From positions 1 to 10,518 of the forward strand of contig JAPYWM010000027.1 in NCBI GenBank assembly GCA_028276345.1: DNA of 10,518 nt. Reading direction: 5' to 3'. Positions 1 through 6,304 of the stretch are shown here, in pieces (position 1 is the stretch's first letter; each line of letters opens with the position of its first letter). This DNA comes from Sphingobacterium sp. Its GTDB lineage: Bacteria > Bacteroidota > Bacteroidia > SpSt-205. The notes beneath the pieces are model-generated. The model made no database searches. It was given only the letters and a program-made list of their open reading frames with translations, and was not told the DNA's origin. Made by a program: the position numbers and the translations under genes.

Positions 1-53
1 TTTTTGTGATGCCCCCCTGGGGTTTGGCTTTGGCTTTTCACAGGGCTTTCTCG

Positions 54-61
54 CATCTTTG
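54..61 (+). promoter_or_regulatory. Possible Bacteroidota-type -7 box for the YjbQ-family gene
   Basis: CATCTTTG differs by one base from the Bacteroidota -7 consensus TAnnTTTG. A TTTG at 29-32 lies 21 bp upstream and could serve as the -33 element, though that spacing is at or past the upper end of what is usual. The box ends 4 nt before the ATG at 66, so a transcript from it would have almost no 5' leader. This is a motif match by eye, made more credible by similar boxes before other genes in the window. Confidence 0.3.
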
Positions 62-65
62 TCCA

Positions 66-479
66 ATGCGTGCGCATACGGCTTATCTGTGGATGGAGAC
101 GGCGAGGCGGCGGGACATTGTGCACCTGACGCCGCTGGTGCGAGCCGAGGTGAAAAAATCTGGCATCCAGGAAGGGCTCTGCCTTGTCTCGTCCATGCAC
201 CTGACGGCTTCGGTCATCATCCAGGACAATGAGCGGGGCCTGCACGAAGACATCTGGGAATGGCTGGAAAAGCTGGCGCCCGCTCGGCCCGACTACCAGC
301 ATCACCGCACTGGCGAGGACAATGGCGATGCCCACCTGAAAAACCTCCTCACCCACCTGCAGGTCGTCCTCCCCGTCACGAAAGGCGACCTGGACTTAGG
401 CCCCTGGCAGGAGCTATTTTACTTAGAGTTTGACGGGCAGCGCAAAAAACGGGTGATCGTGAAGGTCATCGGGGTGTGA
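66..479 (+). CDS. yjbQ: YjbQ/UPF0047 family protein (secondary thiamine-phosphate synthase-like)
   Basis: This is a 137-residue single-domain protein of the YjbQ/UPF0047 family. Visible family signatures are the SSMHLTASVIIQDNE block (residues 42-56, the place of the usual HTSAS motif), the D-A-H-L-K segment (88-92) and the C-terminal TKGDLDLGPWQ segment (105-115) followed by FYLEFDG and a final beta strand. His45, His79-His80 and His90 are candidates for the conserved polar cluster. E. coli YjbQ can replace ThiE (thiamine-phosphate synthase) weakly when overproduced, but the true cellular role is not settled. I chose the ATG at 66 because it keeps the first beta strand that precedes the RDIVHLT region; the ATG at 93 would cut into it and the one at 6 adds 20 residues not typical of the family. 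The stop overlaps the GTG start of mutY by 4 nt, so the two are probably co-transcribed and translationally coupled. Confidence 0.88.
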   Translation: MRAHTAYLWMETARRRDIVHLTPLVRAEVKKSGIQEGLCLVSSMHLTASVIIQDNERGLHEDIWEWLEKLAPARPDYQHHRTGEDNGDAHLKNLLTHLQVVLPVTKGDLDLGPWQELFYLEFDGQRKKRVIVKVIGV

Positions 480-1477
480 GGCTACCTTACGAGCGGCTCC
501 GGGCGGAGCTTCTCTCGTGGTTTGCCCAGGCGGGGCGGCAGCTCCCTTGGCGGGAAACGCGCGATCCGTATCGCGTCTGGACGGCCGAGGTGATCCTCCA
601 GCAGACGCAGATAGCGCAGGCAGAGGGGTATTTAGGGCGCTTTTGGGGGGCGTTTCCAACGTTGGAGGCGCTGGCGAGAGCCCCCCGCGAGGCTGTCCTC
701 GCCCTCTGGCAGGGCCTCGGCTACTATCAGCGGGCGCACAATCTCCACCGGGCGGCGCAGGTACTTCTGGATATGGGGGGGATTCCGCTTTCCCCCTGGC
801 CGGAGGCGCTGGCGACCCTGCAAAAAGTCCCCGGCATTGGCCCATACACGGCCCGGGCGATTTTAGCTTTTGCGGGGGAGGCGCCCCTTCTTCCGGTGGA
901 TGGCAACCTCGTGCGGGTCCTAAGCCGGCTATGGGGGGATGCGACGCCAGCCACCGAGCGCAAAGCTTATCAAGCGAAAGCGGATGCCCTGCCCCCGGCT
1001 TTTACGGGGCGGGCGGTGGGGTTTGCGCTCATGGACCTTGCGCAGCTCGTTTGCAAGCCCCGCCGGCCCACTTGTCCAGCCTGTCCCTTGCGCAGCGCCT
1101 GCCAGGCTTATCAGCAGGGGCAGTCCGAGGCCTTCCCGGTAAAGGCGGCTCGTGCTCCCCGGCCTACGCGGTTTTTCCGGCTGCTTGTGTACTACACAGC
1201 GGAAGCCGTATGGCTTGCAGAGCGGCCAGCAAAAGGCCTCTGGGGTGGTCTCTGGACGCCGCCCTTAGAAGAGCTCTCCGAGCCGCCCTTCCGACCGGCC
1301 GACCTGCGGCATGAGTTTACCCACTTCCGGATGCTCGCTTTTGCCGAGCGGCTGTCGGAGCCGCCACCGCATACCCAGCCTATCCCCTGGGCGGAGCTTC
1401 ACCGCTATGGCCTACCCGCCCCTATCCGGCGCTACCTGACCCAGCTCCACACCTACTTCCTCAAAAACTTTCTGTAA
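476..1477 (+). CDS. mutY: A/G-specific adenine DNA glycosylase MutY
   Basis: A 333-residue MutY that removes adenine mispaired with 8-oxoguanine in base-excision repair. The N-terminal glycosylase domain carries WTAEVILQQTQ with the catalytic Glu38, the WQGLGYYQRAHNLH helix (78-91), the helix-hairpin-helix VPGIGPYTARAI (118-129) and the catalytic Asp142 in PVDGNLVRVL. The [4Fe-4S] loop is intact: Cys193-x6-Cys200-x2-Cys203-x5-Cys209. The C-terminal NUDIX-like 8-oxoG recognition domain follows, with AERPAKGLWGGLW (248-260) and F281-T282-H283, which takes the place of the FSH/SH loop that reads 8-oxoG. Tyr124 corresponds to the Tyr of the Geobacillus enzyme (Ser in E. coli). Length and domain order are normal for the family and all key residues are present, so it should be active. 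The start is GTG, sharing GTGA with the stop of the upstream gene; no competing ATG fits the family N-terminus. Confidence 0.97.
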   Translation: MRLPYERLRAELLSWFAQAGRQLPWRETRDPYRVWTAEVILQQTQIAQAEGYLGRFWGAFPTLEALARAPREAVLALWQGLGYYQRAHNLHRAAQVLLDMGGIPLSPWPEALATLQKVPGIGPYTARAILAFAGEAPLLPVDGNLVRVLSRLWGDATPATERKAYQAKADALPPAFTGRAVGFALMDLAQLVCKPRRPTCPACPLRSACQAYQQGQSEAFPVKAARAPRPTRFFRLLVYYTAEAVWLAERPAKGLWGGLWTPPLEELSEPPFRPADLRHEFTHFRMLAFAERLSEPPPHTQPIPWAELHRYGLPAPIRRYLTQLHTYFLKNFL

Positions 1478-1482
1478 GTTTG
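1475..1482 (+). promoter_or_regulatory. -7 box TAAGTTTG upstream of the beta-barrel gene
   Basis: TAAGTTTG is an exact match to the Bacteroidota -7 consensus TAnnTTTG. Its first three bases are the TAA stop codon of mutY, and it ends 4 nt before the ATG at 1487, so transcription would start at or next to the A of the start codon (a leaderless message). No good -33 TTG is seen 17-21 bp upstream. The placement in one of the very few non-coding gaps supports it, but there is no direct proof. Confidence 0.4.
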
Positions 1483-1486
1483 TTGA

Positions 1487-2092
1487 ATGCTTCGAGCCTT
1501 TAGCCTGACTACCTTAGGGATACTGCTGGTCTATGGCCAGGTAGGGGTATGGGGGGGCTGGGGCGGCCATACGAGCGTGAATGACCTCACGGCGGCGGGG
1601 GAGGTGTGGAATCGGTTTTATGCCGTGTATAGCGTAGGGGTGCGGTTTTTGCCGGAGCGGCGGGTACAGCCCCTCATAGGCTGGCAAGGGGGGAGTTTCA
1701 TCAGTCAGAATCGGGAGCTGGGCCAGTATGCCCGCACGAGCTGGAATGCGATTGGGCTGGGCCTGCGCGCCCACTTGCGAAAAGGCCTGTGGTCGCCCTT
1801 TTTCCAGGTCGGTGCCCACCGCTTCGCTATTAGTGTGCGGAACCAGAGCGGCAAACCGCCTCATGGTACGCCTTCCAGCATTGGCGTGGTAGGTCTGAGC
1901 TGGGCGGCAGGCGTGCGCCTGCTTATCACCGAGGGCGTTACGTTTAGCCTATTGTATCAGCGGTTTCGGCCGCAGACGAATCTCCTGGATGGGCTTGCTG
2001 GCCCCCGAAAAGACCGCATTGAGGCCATTATGGGCGAGCTGCTGTTTTACTTTCCAGAGGCAGACCGAAATGCTAAAAGCCGTTTCCAATGA
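1487..2092 (+). CDS. Exported small protein, probable outer-membrane beta-barrel
   Basis: I do not recognise a specific family. The 201-residue product starts with a signal peptide (Arg3, hydrophobic stretch about residues 5-16, likely cleavage near YGQ at 16-18). The mature part consists of alternating hydrophobic/polar strands rich in Gly, Trp, Tyr and Phe, for example FYAVYSVGVRF, SWNAIGLGLRAHL, WSPFFQVGAHRFAIS, VGLSWAAGVRLL and MGELLFYF, which is the pattern of a small transmembrane beta-barrel. About eight strands would fit the length. The last clear strand is followed by a 12-residue polar tail that ends FQ. The gene starts 9 nt after mutY, has its own candidate -7 box, and its stop shares ATGA with the start of sdaAB, so translation of the two is likely coupled although no functional link is evident. 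Position in the outer membrane is inferred; a periplasmic beta-rich protein is the alternative. Confidence 0.6.
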   Translation: MLRAFSLTTLGILLVYGQVGVWGGWGGHTSVNDLTAAGEVWNRFYAVYSVGVRFLPERRVQPLIGWQGGSFISQNRELGQYARTSWNAIGLGLRAHLRKGLWSPFFQVGAHRFAISVRNQSGKPPHGTPSSIGVVGLSWAAGVRLLITEGVTFSLLYQRFRPQTNLLDGLAGPRKDRIEAIMGELLFYFPEADRNAKSRFQ

Positions 2093-2766
2093 GCACGCAA
2101 GAAGCGAGTGGTATCTTTGACATGCTCGGGCCGATCATGATTGGGCCGAGCAGTTCGCACACGGCGGGGGTGGTTCGGATCGGGCGGGTGATGCATGGGC
2201 TATTAGGGGGGGCGCCCGAGGTGGTGAAGGTGACTTTTTACAATTCGTTTGCCACCACTTTTCGGGGGCATGGGAGTGATAGAGCGGTGATTGGAGGGCT
2301 GATGGGGTGGGCACCGGATGATGTTCGCATCCGGGAGGCCTTAGCGGAAGCCGATCGCCTGGGCTTGCGGTATGAGTTTGATCCGGTTGTCAGTTCGGCC
2401 AAGGCCCACCCCAATACCCTCCGTATCTGGGCGCAGCGGGGCGAGCTTGTGCATGAGATAGAGGGCATCTCCCGGGGGGGTGGGCTGATTAGCATCGTGA
2501 GTATTGACGGGCTGCATACGAACTTCACGGGGCAGCTGCCGACTTTATGTGTGTGGGCGCTGGATGTGAAGGGAAGCATAGCGTTTCTGTCGGCGATCCT
2601 GGCGTATGACCAGGTCAATATTGGCACGCTCACTGTGAGCCGCCGTGCGAAGGAAGACTTAGCGCTGCAGGTGTACGAGCTGGATGAGGCGCCCCGGCCG
2701 GAGAGCTTGCAGTATGTGCAGAGTCTGCCCTGGATTAGGCGGGCGCTGCTGCTTTCGCCTGTTTAG
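2089..2766 (+). CDS. sdaAB: L-serine dehydratase (ammonia-lyase), beta subunit
   Basis: The 225-residue product matches the beta chain of the iron-sulfur L-serine dehydratase, which converts serine to pyruvate and ammonia together with an alpha chain holding the [4Fe-4S] cluster. Signatures are FDMLGPIMIGPSSSHTAG (10-27), the FATTFRGHGSDRA segment (54-66) with the conserved GHG, HPNT (107-110), a Gly triplet at 130-132, and a C-terminal ACT domain (about 152-222) that usually senses or binds serine. Length is right for a stand-alone beta chain, as in Bacillus. In most two-chain genomes sdaAA follows directly; here the next gene is on the other strand and is a histidine kinase, and the preceding gene is unrelated, so the partner must be elsewhere or absent. 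The start ATG overlaps the preceding stop by 4 nt. The last 32 nt are shared, in antisense, with the 3' end of the kinase gene. Confidence 0.93.
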   Translation: MSTQEASGIFDMLGPIMIGPSSSHTAGVVRIGRVMHGLLGGAPEVVKVTFYNSFATTFRGHGSDRAVIGGLMGWAPDDVRIREALAEADRLGLRYEFDPVVSSAKAHPNTLRIWAQRGELVHEIEGISRGGGLISIVSIDGLHTNFTGQLPTLCVWALDVKGSIAFLSAILAYDQVNIGTLTVSRRAKEDLALQVYELDEAPRPESLQYVQSLPWIRRALLLSPV

Positions 2767-4030
2767 GCGCAAGCTGGATGCGGCGCAGCTTGAGCCAGCG
2801 GCGCAGGACTTCCTGACGCCAGAGTTTTCTGAGCCACTCGAAGGGGCCGCCTTGTTTTTTAGGGAGGCGGATTTCGAAAGTGGTTCCCTGGGGGCCGCTC
2901 CTACGCACGAATATAAGGCCGTGGTGATACTCTTCCACGATGCGGCGAGCGAGGGTAAGGCCGATGCCCCAGCCGCTGCGCTTCGTGGTGAAGCCCGGCC
3001 GAAAGATAGCCTCCCATTGCGAAGGCGGAATGCCCTTGCCCGTATCCTGAACCCGAATAATCGCCTCATGCGGCTGATCGATGAGGCTTAGACGGATATG
3101 TCCCCCCTCTTTGGGCATCGCGTCCAGCGCATTACGAATGAGGTTTTCCAGCACCCAGCGGAGGGTGGTGGGGTTGTGCGGGATGACAACGGGCGTTTCG
3201 GGCATTTCTAAGTGAAGGTGGATATTTTGGGGAATTCGGGCCTGGAAGTAGGCGACAACGCCCTGGAGGAGGGGCTGGAGGGGTGCCGGCGCGAGCTGGG
3301 GCGGGGCGCCGATTTTAGAGAAACGGTCTACGACGGCCTGGATCCGTTCTACATCTTTTTCCAGCATGGGGAGGATAGTGGGGGCGTCGTGGGGGTTTTC
3401 GCGCAGCAGCTCTATGGCGCCCATGAGACCCGAGAGGGGTGTGCCAATCTGGTGCGCGGCTTCGCGGGTGAGGCCGACCCAGAGACGGTTTTGGCGATAC
3501 CGGGCGATAGCATACACAGCGATAACCCACCCGAGGCCAATCAGTGCCACCATCAGCGCGCTAAAGATGGGCATCCAGCGCAGGCGCCGCAGCACCAGCG
3601 GCTCCCCATAGTAGATACGCATATGCGGAAGTGCAGGGGCCGCTTGGATGTCCAGTGGGGGGAAAGCGACGGTATCGGGTTTCAGGATAGCCATAGCCGT
3701 GGGCAGGTCTTTGATGCGAGACTTGGGGATGTGGTAAGCCTCGTCCAGGTTGTGCATCAGGAGGCGCCCGGCAGGGTCTACGACCACCATGGGGGGAAGG
3801 GTCAGGCGTTTGCCCGTTTTAGGATCGGGGAGGAAGTAGTTCCAGAAAAAGGGCGGGATGGTCTCCTCTGGGGCGGTGGCCATGTAGCCGATGGCTTCGG
3901 CGTAGAGGCGGACAAGCTGCCGCTGCTGCTGCAAAAGCTGCCGGGAGAGCCACTCCGCATACGCAAAAAACCCCCCACTAATCAGGCTCACCCCCAAGAG
4001 CAGCGCAATCAGCCAGCGCAGCCGCATCAC
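2735..4030 (-). CDS. Membrane sensor histidine kinase, no response regulator nearby
   Basis: A 431-residue two-component sensor. A first membrane segment (about residues 6-25), a periplasmic or extracellular sensor region of about 125 residues (26-151) and a second membrane segment (about 153-176) precede the kinase core; no HAMP or PAS domain is apparent. The phosphoacceptor His193 sits in AAHQIGTPLSGL, the H-box form common in Bacteroidota. The ATPase domain shows the N-box ENLIRNALDAM (295-305), G1 DTGKG (329-333), F-box FRPGFTTK (343-350) and G2 GWGIGL (353-358). After the ATPase domain a strongly basic 40-residue tail (391-431) runs into the sdaAB 3' end. The start is GTG at 4030 (sharing GTGA with the upstream stop) or the adjacent ATG at 4027. 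It is translationally coupled to the upstream lipoprotein gene, which may be part of its sensing or its output. No response regulator is seen in the window. Confidence 0.93.
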   Translation of the reverse strand: MMRLRWLIALLLGVSLISGGFFAYAEWLSRQLLQQQRQLVRLYAEAIGYMATAPEETIPPFFWNYFLPDPKTGKRLTLPPMVVVDPAGRLLMHNLDEAYHIPKSRIKDLPTAMAILKPDTVAFPPLDIQAAPALPHMRIYYGEPLVLRRLRWMPIFSALMVALIGLGWVIAVYAIARYRQNRLWVGLTREAAHQIGTPLSGLMGAIELLRENPHDAPTILPMLEKDVERIQAVVDRFSKIGAPPQLAPAPLQPLLQGVVAYFQARIPQNIHLHLEMPETPVVIPHNPTTLRWVLENLIRNALDAMPKEGGHIRLSLIDQPHEAIIRVQDTGKGIPPSQWEAIFRPGFTTKRSGWGIGLTLARRIVEEYHHGLIFVRRSGPQGTTFEIRLPKKQGGPFEWLRKLWRQEVLRRWLKLRRIQLAPKQAKAAAPA

Positions 4031-5052
4031 TCTAAGGTGCAGGTAAACGACGGCGGCGGGGCGTTATTGAGCCGGAGGAGGTACTGCGAGCAGGCATCGA
4101 TGCGAAAGTACCGCCGACTGCTATTCGTCGCCCCGAAAATGCCCAGGCCATTCTGGACATTGGTGTATTCGGGCTTGACGGTAGTAAAGTCTGTCGTGGC
4201 GGGGTCATTGATGCGGAGGTAGTTGTAGAGAATGGTATCCAAGGCAGTGAGTTCTAACTGCCAGGCCTGGCTAAGGGCTGTGCTGTCATAGAGGTAGGCC
4301 TGGGCCGGTTCTTGGAGATTGGAATAGGCGGTAAGGAGGATTTCTTTTTCGGCGACCTGGTAGCGCTGATAGGGGTTTGTACCCTGGTGGACGAAGCGTC
4401 GGGGGCCTATTTGGAGGGTTTTGTAGACGGTGTCGCCAGCGGCTCGCACTTGGGCATACCGGAAAAGCACCCGCAGCTCGTAGGCGGGCGTCTGCGGCGG
4501 CAGGGTGGTATTAAACTGGGAGTAGAACTCCACGTTATACTTTTTGGTGAGGTCCCAGGTAGGGTAGGTATACTGATTGCCAGCCTGGGGGAGCAGGGTT
4601 TCGGGTTTGGCGATGTACGGGGCAGGGGGGACGCGGCATTGGGCTTCCACACGGAGGTCGGGCCGGTCTGGCACATCAGCTATTAGGCGGTAGACGCGAC
4701 CGGCTTCCGGACGAAATGCCAACCGATACACCACCTGCACAGGATAAAAAGGCTGGTCCGGTACTTTGAGCACCGTCTCAGGAACGCCCACCCACTGTCG
4801 ACTCGTATCCCGCAGGTCTATGATCGTTACGCGGGCAGCCACATTAAGGTCCGTCCGGGCTGCATACGCCGCTGCATCCTCCCGCGTCACAAAAAGCCGC
4901 CCTAAACGCACGTACTGGACGCTATCGTGGGCTTTGAGAATGGCATAAACCACTATCCGCTCGCGCGCCTCAGGGGCAATCAGATCCACATCAGTCCGAC
5001 ACCCCGCCACCATCCAAATCAATGTGAAAATGATGTAATTTTGCCGAAGCAT
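4027..5052 (-). CDS. Outer-membrane lipoprotein, DUF4249-like
   Basis: A 341-residue lipoprotein. The N-terminus has a short signal peptide ending in the lipobox VAG-C (Cys18 counted from the ATG), followed by RTDVDL, much like the C-x-x-x-(I/V)-D-L start of DUF4249 proteins of Bacteroidota. The body is beta-rich, and the C-terminal PEYTNVQNGLGIFGA segment is the most recognisable DUF4249 signature; two cysteines close to the C-terminus (DACSQYLL and SFTCTLE) may pair. DUF4249 proteins are surface or periplasmic-facing lipoproteins of unknown function, often encoded beside TonB-dependent receptors; here the downstream partner is instead a sensor histidine kinase with a 4-nt overlap. I chose the ATG at 5052; an in-frame TTG at 5061 would add three residues and abut the divergent gene start. 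The candidate -7 box lies at 5059-5066, just upstream. The family call is from the N- and C-terminal patterns, not from an alignment. Confidence 0.75.
   Translation of the reverse strand: MLRQNYIIFTLIWMVAGCRTDVDLIAPEARERIVVYAILKAHDSVQYVRLGRLFVTREDAAAYAARTDLNVAARVTIIDLRDTSRQWVGVPETVLKVPDQPFYPVQVVYRLAFRPEAGRVYRLIADVPDRPDLRVEAQCRVPPAPYIAKPETLLPQAGNQYTYPTWDLTKKYNVEFYSQFNTTLPPQTPAYELRVLFRYAQVRAAGDTVYKTLQIGPRRFVHQGTNPYQRYQVAEKEILLTAYSNLQEPAQAYLYDSTALSQAWQLELTALDTILYNYLRINDPATTDFTTVKPEYTNVQNGLGIFGATNSSRRYFRIDACSQYLLRLNNAPPPSFTCTLE
5036..5043 (+). promoter_or_regulatory. -7 box TAATTTTG for the GbsR-type gene
   Basis: TAATTTTG matches the Bacteroidota -7 consensus TAnnTTTG exactly and lies 18 nt upstream of the ATG at 5062. 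A start of transcription near 5047-5050 would give a leader of roughly 12-15 nt. A proper -33 TTG is not obvious, and the -33 region lies inside the signal-peptide codons of the divergent lipoprotein gene. Confidence 0.45.
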
Positions 5053-5058
5053 TAGAAG

Positions 5059-5066
5059 CAAATGTA
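5059..5066 (-). promoter_or_regulatory. -7 box TACATTTG for the lipoprotein/kinase operon
   Basis: On the - strand TACATTTG matches TAnnTTTG exactly and ends 6 nt before the ATG at 5052, so the message for the lipoprotein and kinase would have practically no leader. The box overlaps the first codons of the divergent GbsR-type gene. No -33 TTG is seen at the usual distance. Confidence 0.4.
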
Positions 5067-5613
5067 CGAGGCGAAGCCGATACTCCTTTCACCCGCCCAG
5101 CAGAAGCTTATTGACCACTGGGGGCGGTTAGCTTATGCATGGGGCGTGGGCCCTACCATGGCCCAGATATTTGCCCTGCTCTACGTCTGGCCAGAGCCGC
5201 TGGATAGCGACACTATTTTAGCAACGCTTCAGATTAGCCGGGGAAACGTCAGCATAAACCTTCGCAAACTCCAAGAATGGGGACTCATCCGAAAAATAGA
5301 CCTTCCCAGTAGCCGAAAGTCCCTCTACACAGCCGAGCGAGACATCTGGACAATCGCAGCAAATATCATCCGGGTGCGCTTCTCGCGAGAAATCGCCCCT
5401 ATCCAAAAGCTCCTGGATGAGTTTGCTCAGGACCCTGCCGTGGAGAAAGACCCCTATTTCCGGCAAAGCATGACCGAAATCCAGACCGTAGTAACCCTTC
5501 TGAGCAATATCGTAGCGCTGGCAGTCCCCCTCCTCACCAGCCCAGAACGCGAACGAATCGCCAAAATCGTAAGCACCTGGCAGCGCCGCCAGCGAGATGG
5601 AAATTCTGTATAA
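5062..5613 (+). CDS. GbsR/MarR family transcriptional regulator
   Basis: A 183-residue one-component DNA-binding protein of the GbsR branch of the MarR superfamily. The family opening is clear: HWGRLAYAWGVGPTMAQIFALLY (19-41) followed by PEPLDSDTI, then the recognition region LQISRGNVSINLRKLQEWGLIRKI (56-79) of a winged helix, with the wing at about 81-92 (PSSRKSLYTAE). Residues 94-175 are helical and probably form the dimer interface. GbsR of Bacillus represses choline-to-glycine-betaine genes, but homologues in Bacteroidota sit in many contexts and the ligand here is unknown. The gene is divergent from the lipoprotein/kinase operon with only 9 nt between the two start codons, so it may control that operon and itself through the dyad at 5036-5066. 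Its end overlaps the RluA-family gene by 17 nt. The ATG at 5062 keeps the family N-terminus intact. Confidence 0.9.
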   Translation: MYEAKPILLSPAQQKLIDHWGRLAYAWGVGPTMAQIFALLYVWPEPLDSDTILATLQISRGNVSINLRKLQEWGLIRKIDLPSSRKSLYTAERDIWTIAANIIRVRFSREIAPIQKLLDEFAQDPAVEKDPYFRQSMTEIQTVVTLLSNIVALAVPLLTSPERERIAKIVSTWQRRQRDGNSV

Positions 5614-6304
5614 AGACGACTATCTGGTAGCCATCTACAAGCCAGCCGGCGTACCAGCCCTACCCGAGCGCTCAGGTCCAAAGGGAGACGATGCCTTAGC
5701 CTGGATCCGTCAGCACGTCCACCCCCAAGCCCACCTCCTCCATCGCTTAGATAAGCCCACCAGCGGAATCCTCTTAGCCTCGTGGGATAAAAAGACCTTC
5801 GACGCTGTCTTCGCCCAGTTTGCTAACCATCAAGTAGAAAAAAAATATTGGGCTATCGTGGAAGGCCAAGCGGAGTTTGATCAGGCAGAACTCAATGTGC
5901 CCATCTCCCCAGAAAAGCGAAGAGCCGACCCCTTCACCGGAAAGCCCGCCCTCACCATCGCCCACACGCTGGAGCGCTTCCGAAAACATACCCTTGTCCT
6001 ATGCATCCCCATAACCGGCCGCCCCCACCAAGTGCGGATCCACCTTGCTTATTACCAGCACCCCATCGTCAATGACGCTCTCTATCAGGGGCAGCCGCTC
6101 TACCTCTCTGCCTTCCACCCCCGCTATAAGCCCGACCCCCGCTACCCGGAAAAACCCCTCCACCCCCCAGACGTGATCTTTCTCCATGCCGGCTACCTGC
6201 GCTTCCTCCACCCCGCCGCAGGTAAACCCCTCACCCTCGAAGCCGCCGCCCCACCCCACTTCCAGATCGCCCTGCGCCAACTGCGTAAATACGGCAGCCG
6301 CTGA
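5597..6304 (+). CDS. RluA-family RNA pseudouridine synthase
   Basis: A 235-residue enzyme that isomerises specific uridines in rRNA or tRNA to pseudouridine. The catalytic motif is HRLDKPTSGILL (49-60) with Asp52 as nucleophile. The KKYWAIVEG strand (82-90) carries the conserved Tyr84, and GRPHQVRIHLAYYQHPIVND (141-160) is the RluA-type binding motif. The C-terminal FLHAGYLRF strand (195-203) closes the fold. There is no N-terminal S4 domain, so it resembles the short RluA/TruC type rather than RluC/RluD; the exact target cannot be assigned. The YLSAFHPRYKPDP stretch (169-181) matches the extra loop seen in Bacteroidota members of this family. The ATG start lies inside the last codons of the GbsR-type gene, so the two are translationally coupled, though no functional link is evident. 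The downstream 76 nt are non-coding and face a convergent gene. Confidence 0.93.
   Translation: MEILYKDDYLVAIYKPAGVPALPERSGPKGDDALAWIRQHVHPQAHLLHRLDKPTSGILLASWDKKTFDAVFAQFANHQVEKKYWAIVEGQAEFDQAELNVPISPEKRRADPFTGKPALTIAHTLERFRKHTLVLCIPITGRPHQVRIHLAYYQHPIVNDALYQGQPLYLSAFHPRYKPDPRYPEKPLHPPDVIFLHAGYLRFLHPAAGKPLTLEAAAPPHFQIALRQLRKYGSR

Larger units (their letters stand above)
5036..5066. promoter_or_regulatory. Inverted repeat over two facing -7 boxes; candidate operator
   Basis: The arms TAATTTTGC (5036-5044) and GCAAATGTA (5058-5066) are inverted copies with 7 of 9 pairs matching, separated by 13 bp. Inside and next to the right arm is a direct repeat GAAGCA at 5046-5051 and 5055-5060. Each arm is at the same time a TAnnTTTG -7 box, one for each of the divergent genes, so a protein binding this dyad would block both promoters. 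The GbsR/MarR-type regulator encoded immediately to the right is the natural candidate for binding here, by autoregulation; that is inference from position and symmetry only. Confidence 0.35.

Noticed and set aside
6..65. N-terminal extension of the YjbQ-family protein from an ATG at 6
   Set aside because: The extra 20 residues do not match the family and the segment contains the candidate promoter boxes.
88..96. TGTGGATGG, resembling a DnaA box
   Set aside because: A single imperfect copy inside the YjbQ-family coding region, with no cluster or AT-rich segment nearby.
517..1314. Long + strand open frame (265 codons) within mutY
   Set aside because: It lies wholly inside mutY in another frame, with a low-complexity Gly/Ala/Pro/Ser composition and no domain.
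2112..2119. TATCTTTG, an exact -7 box match
   Set aside because: It encodes the conserved Ile-Phe-Asp near the start of SdaAB and a start after it would remove part of the conserved N-terminus; taken as chance.
3212..4222. Long + strand open frame (336 codons) opposite the kinase and lipoprotein genes
   Set aside because: It has no recognisable domain, is rich in Gly and charged residues as expected of an antisense frame in GC-rich DNA, and spans the junction of two well-supported genes on the other strand.
4700..5250. Possible dif site at the skew switch
   Set aside because: I looked for a pair of XerC/XerD-like arms (ATAA-N6-TTAT core) and saw none; the ATAA-containing spots near 4941 and 5251 lack the second arm.
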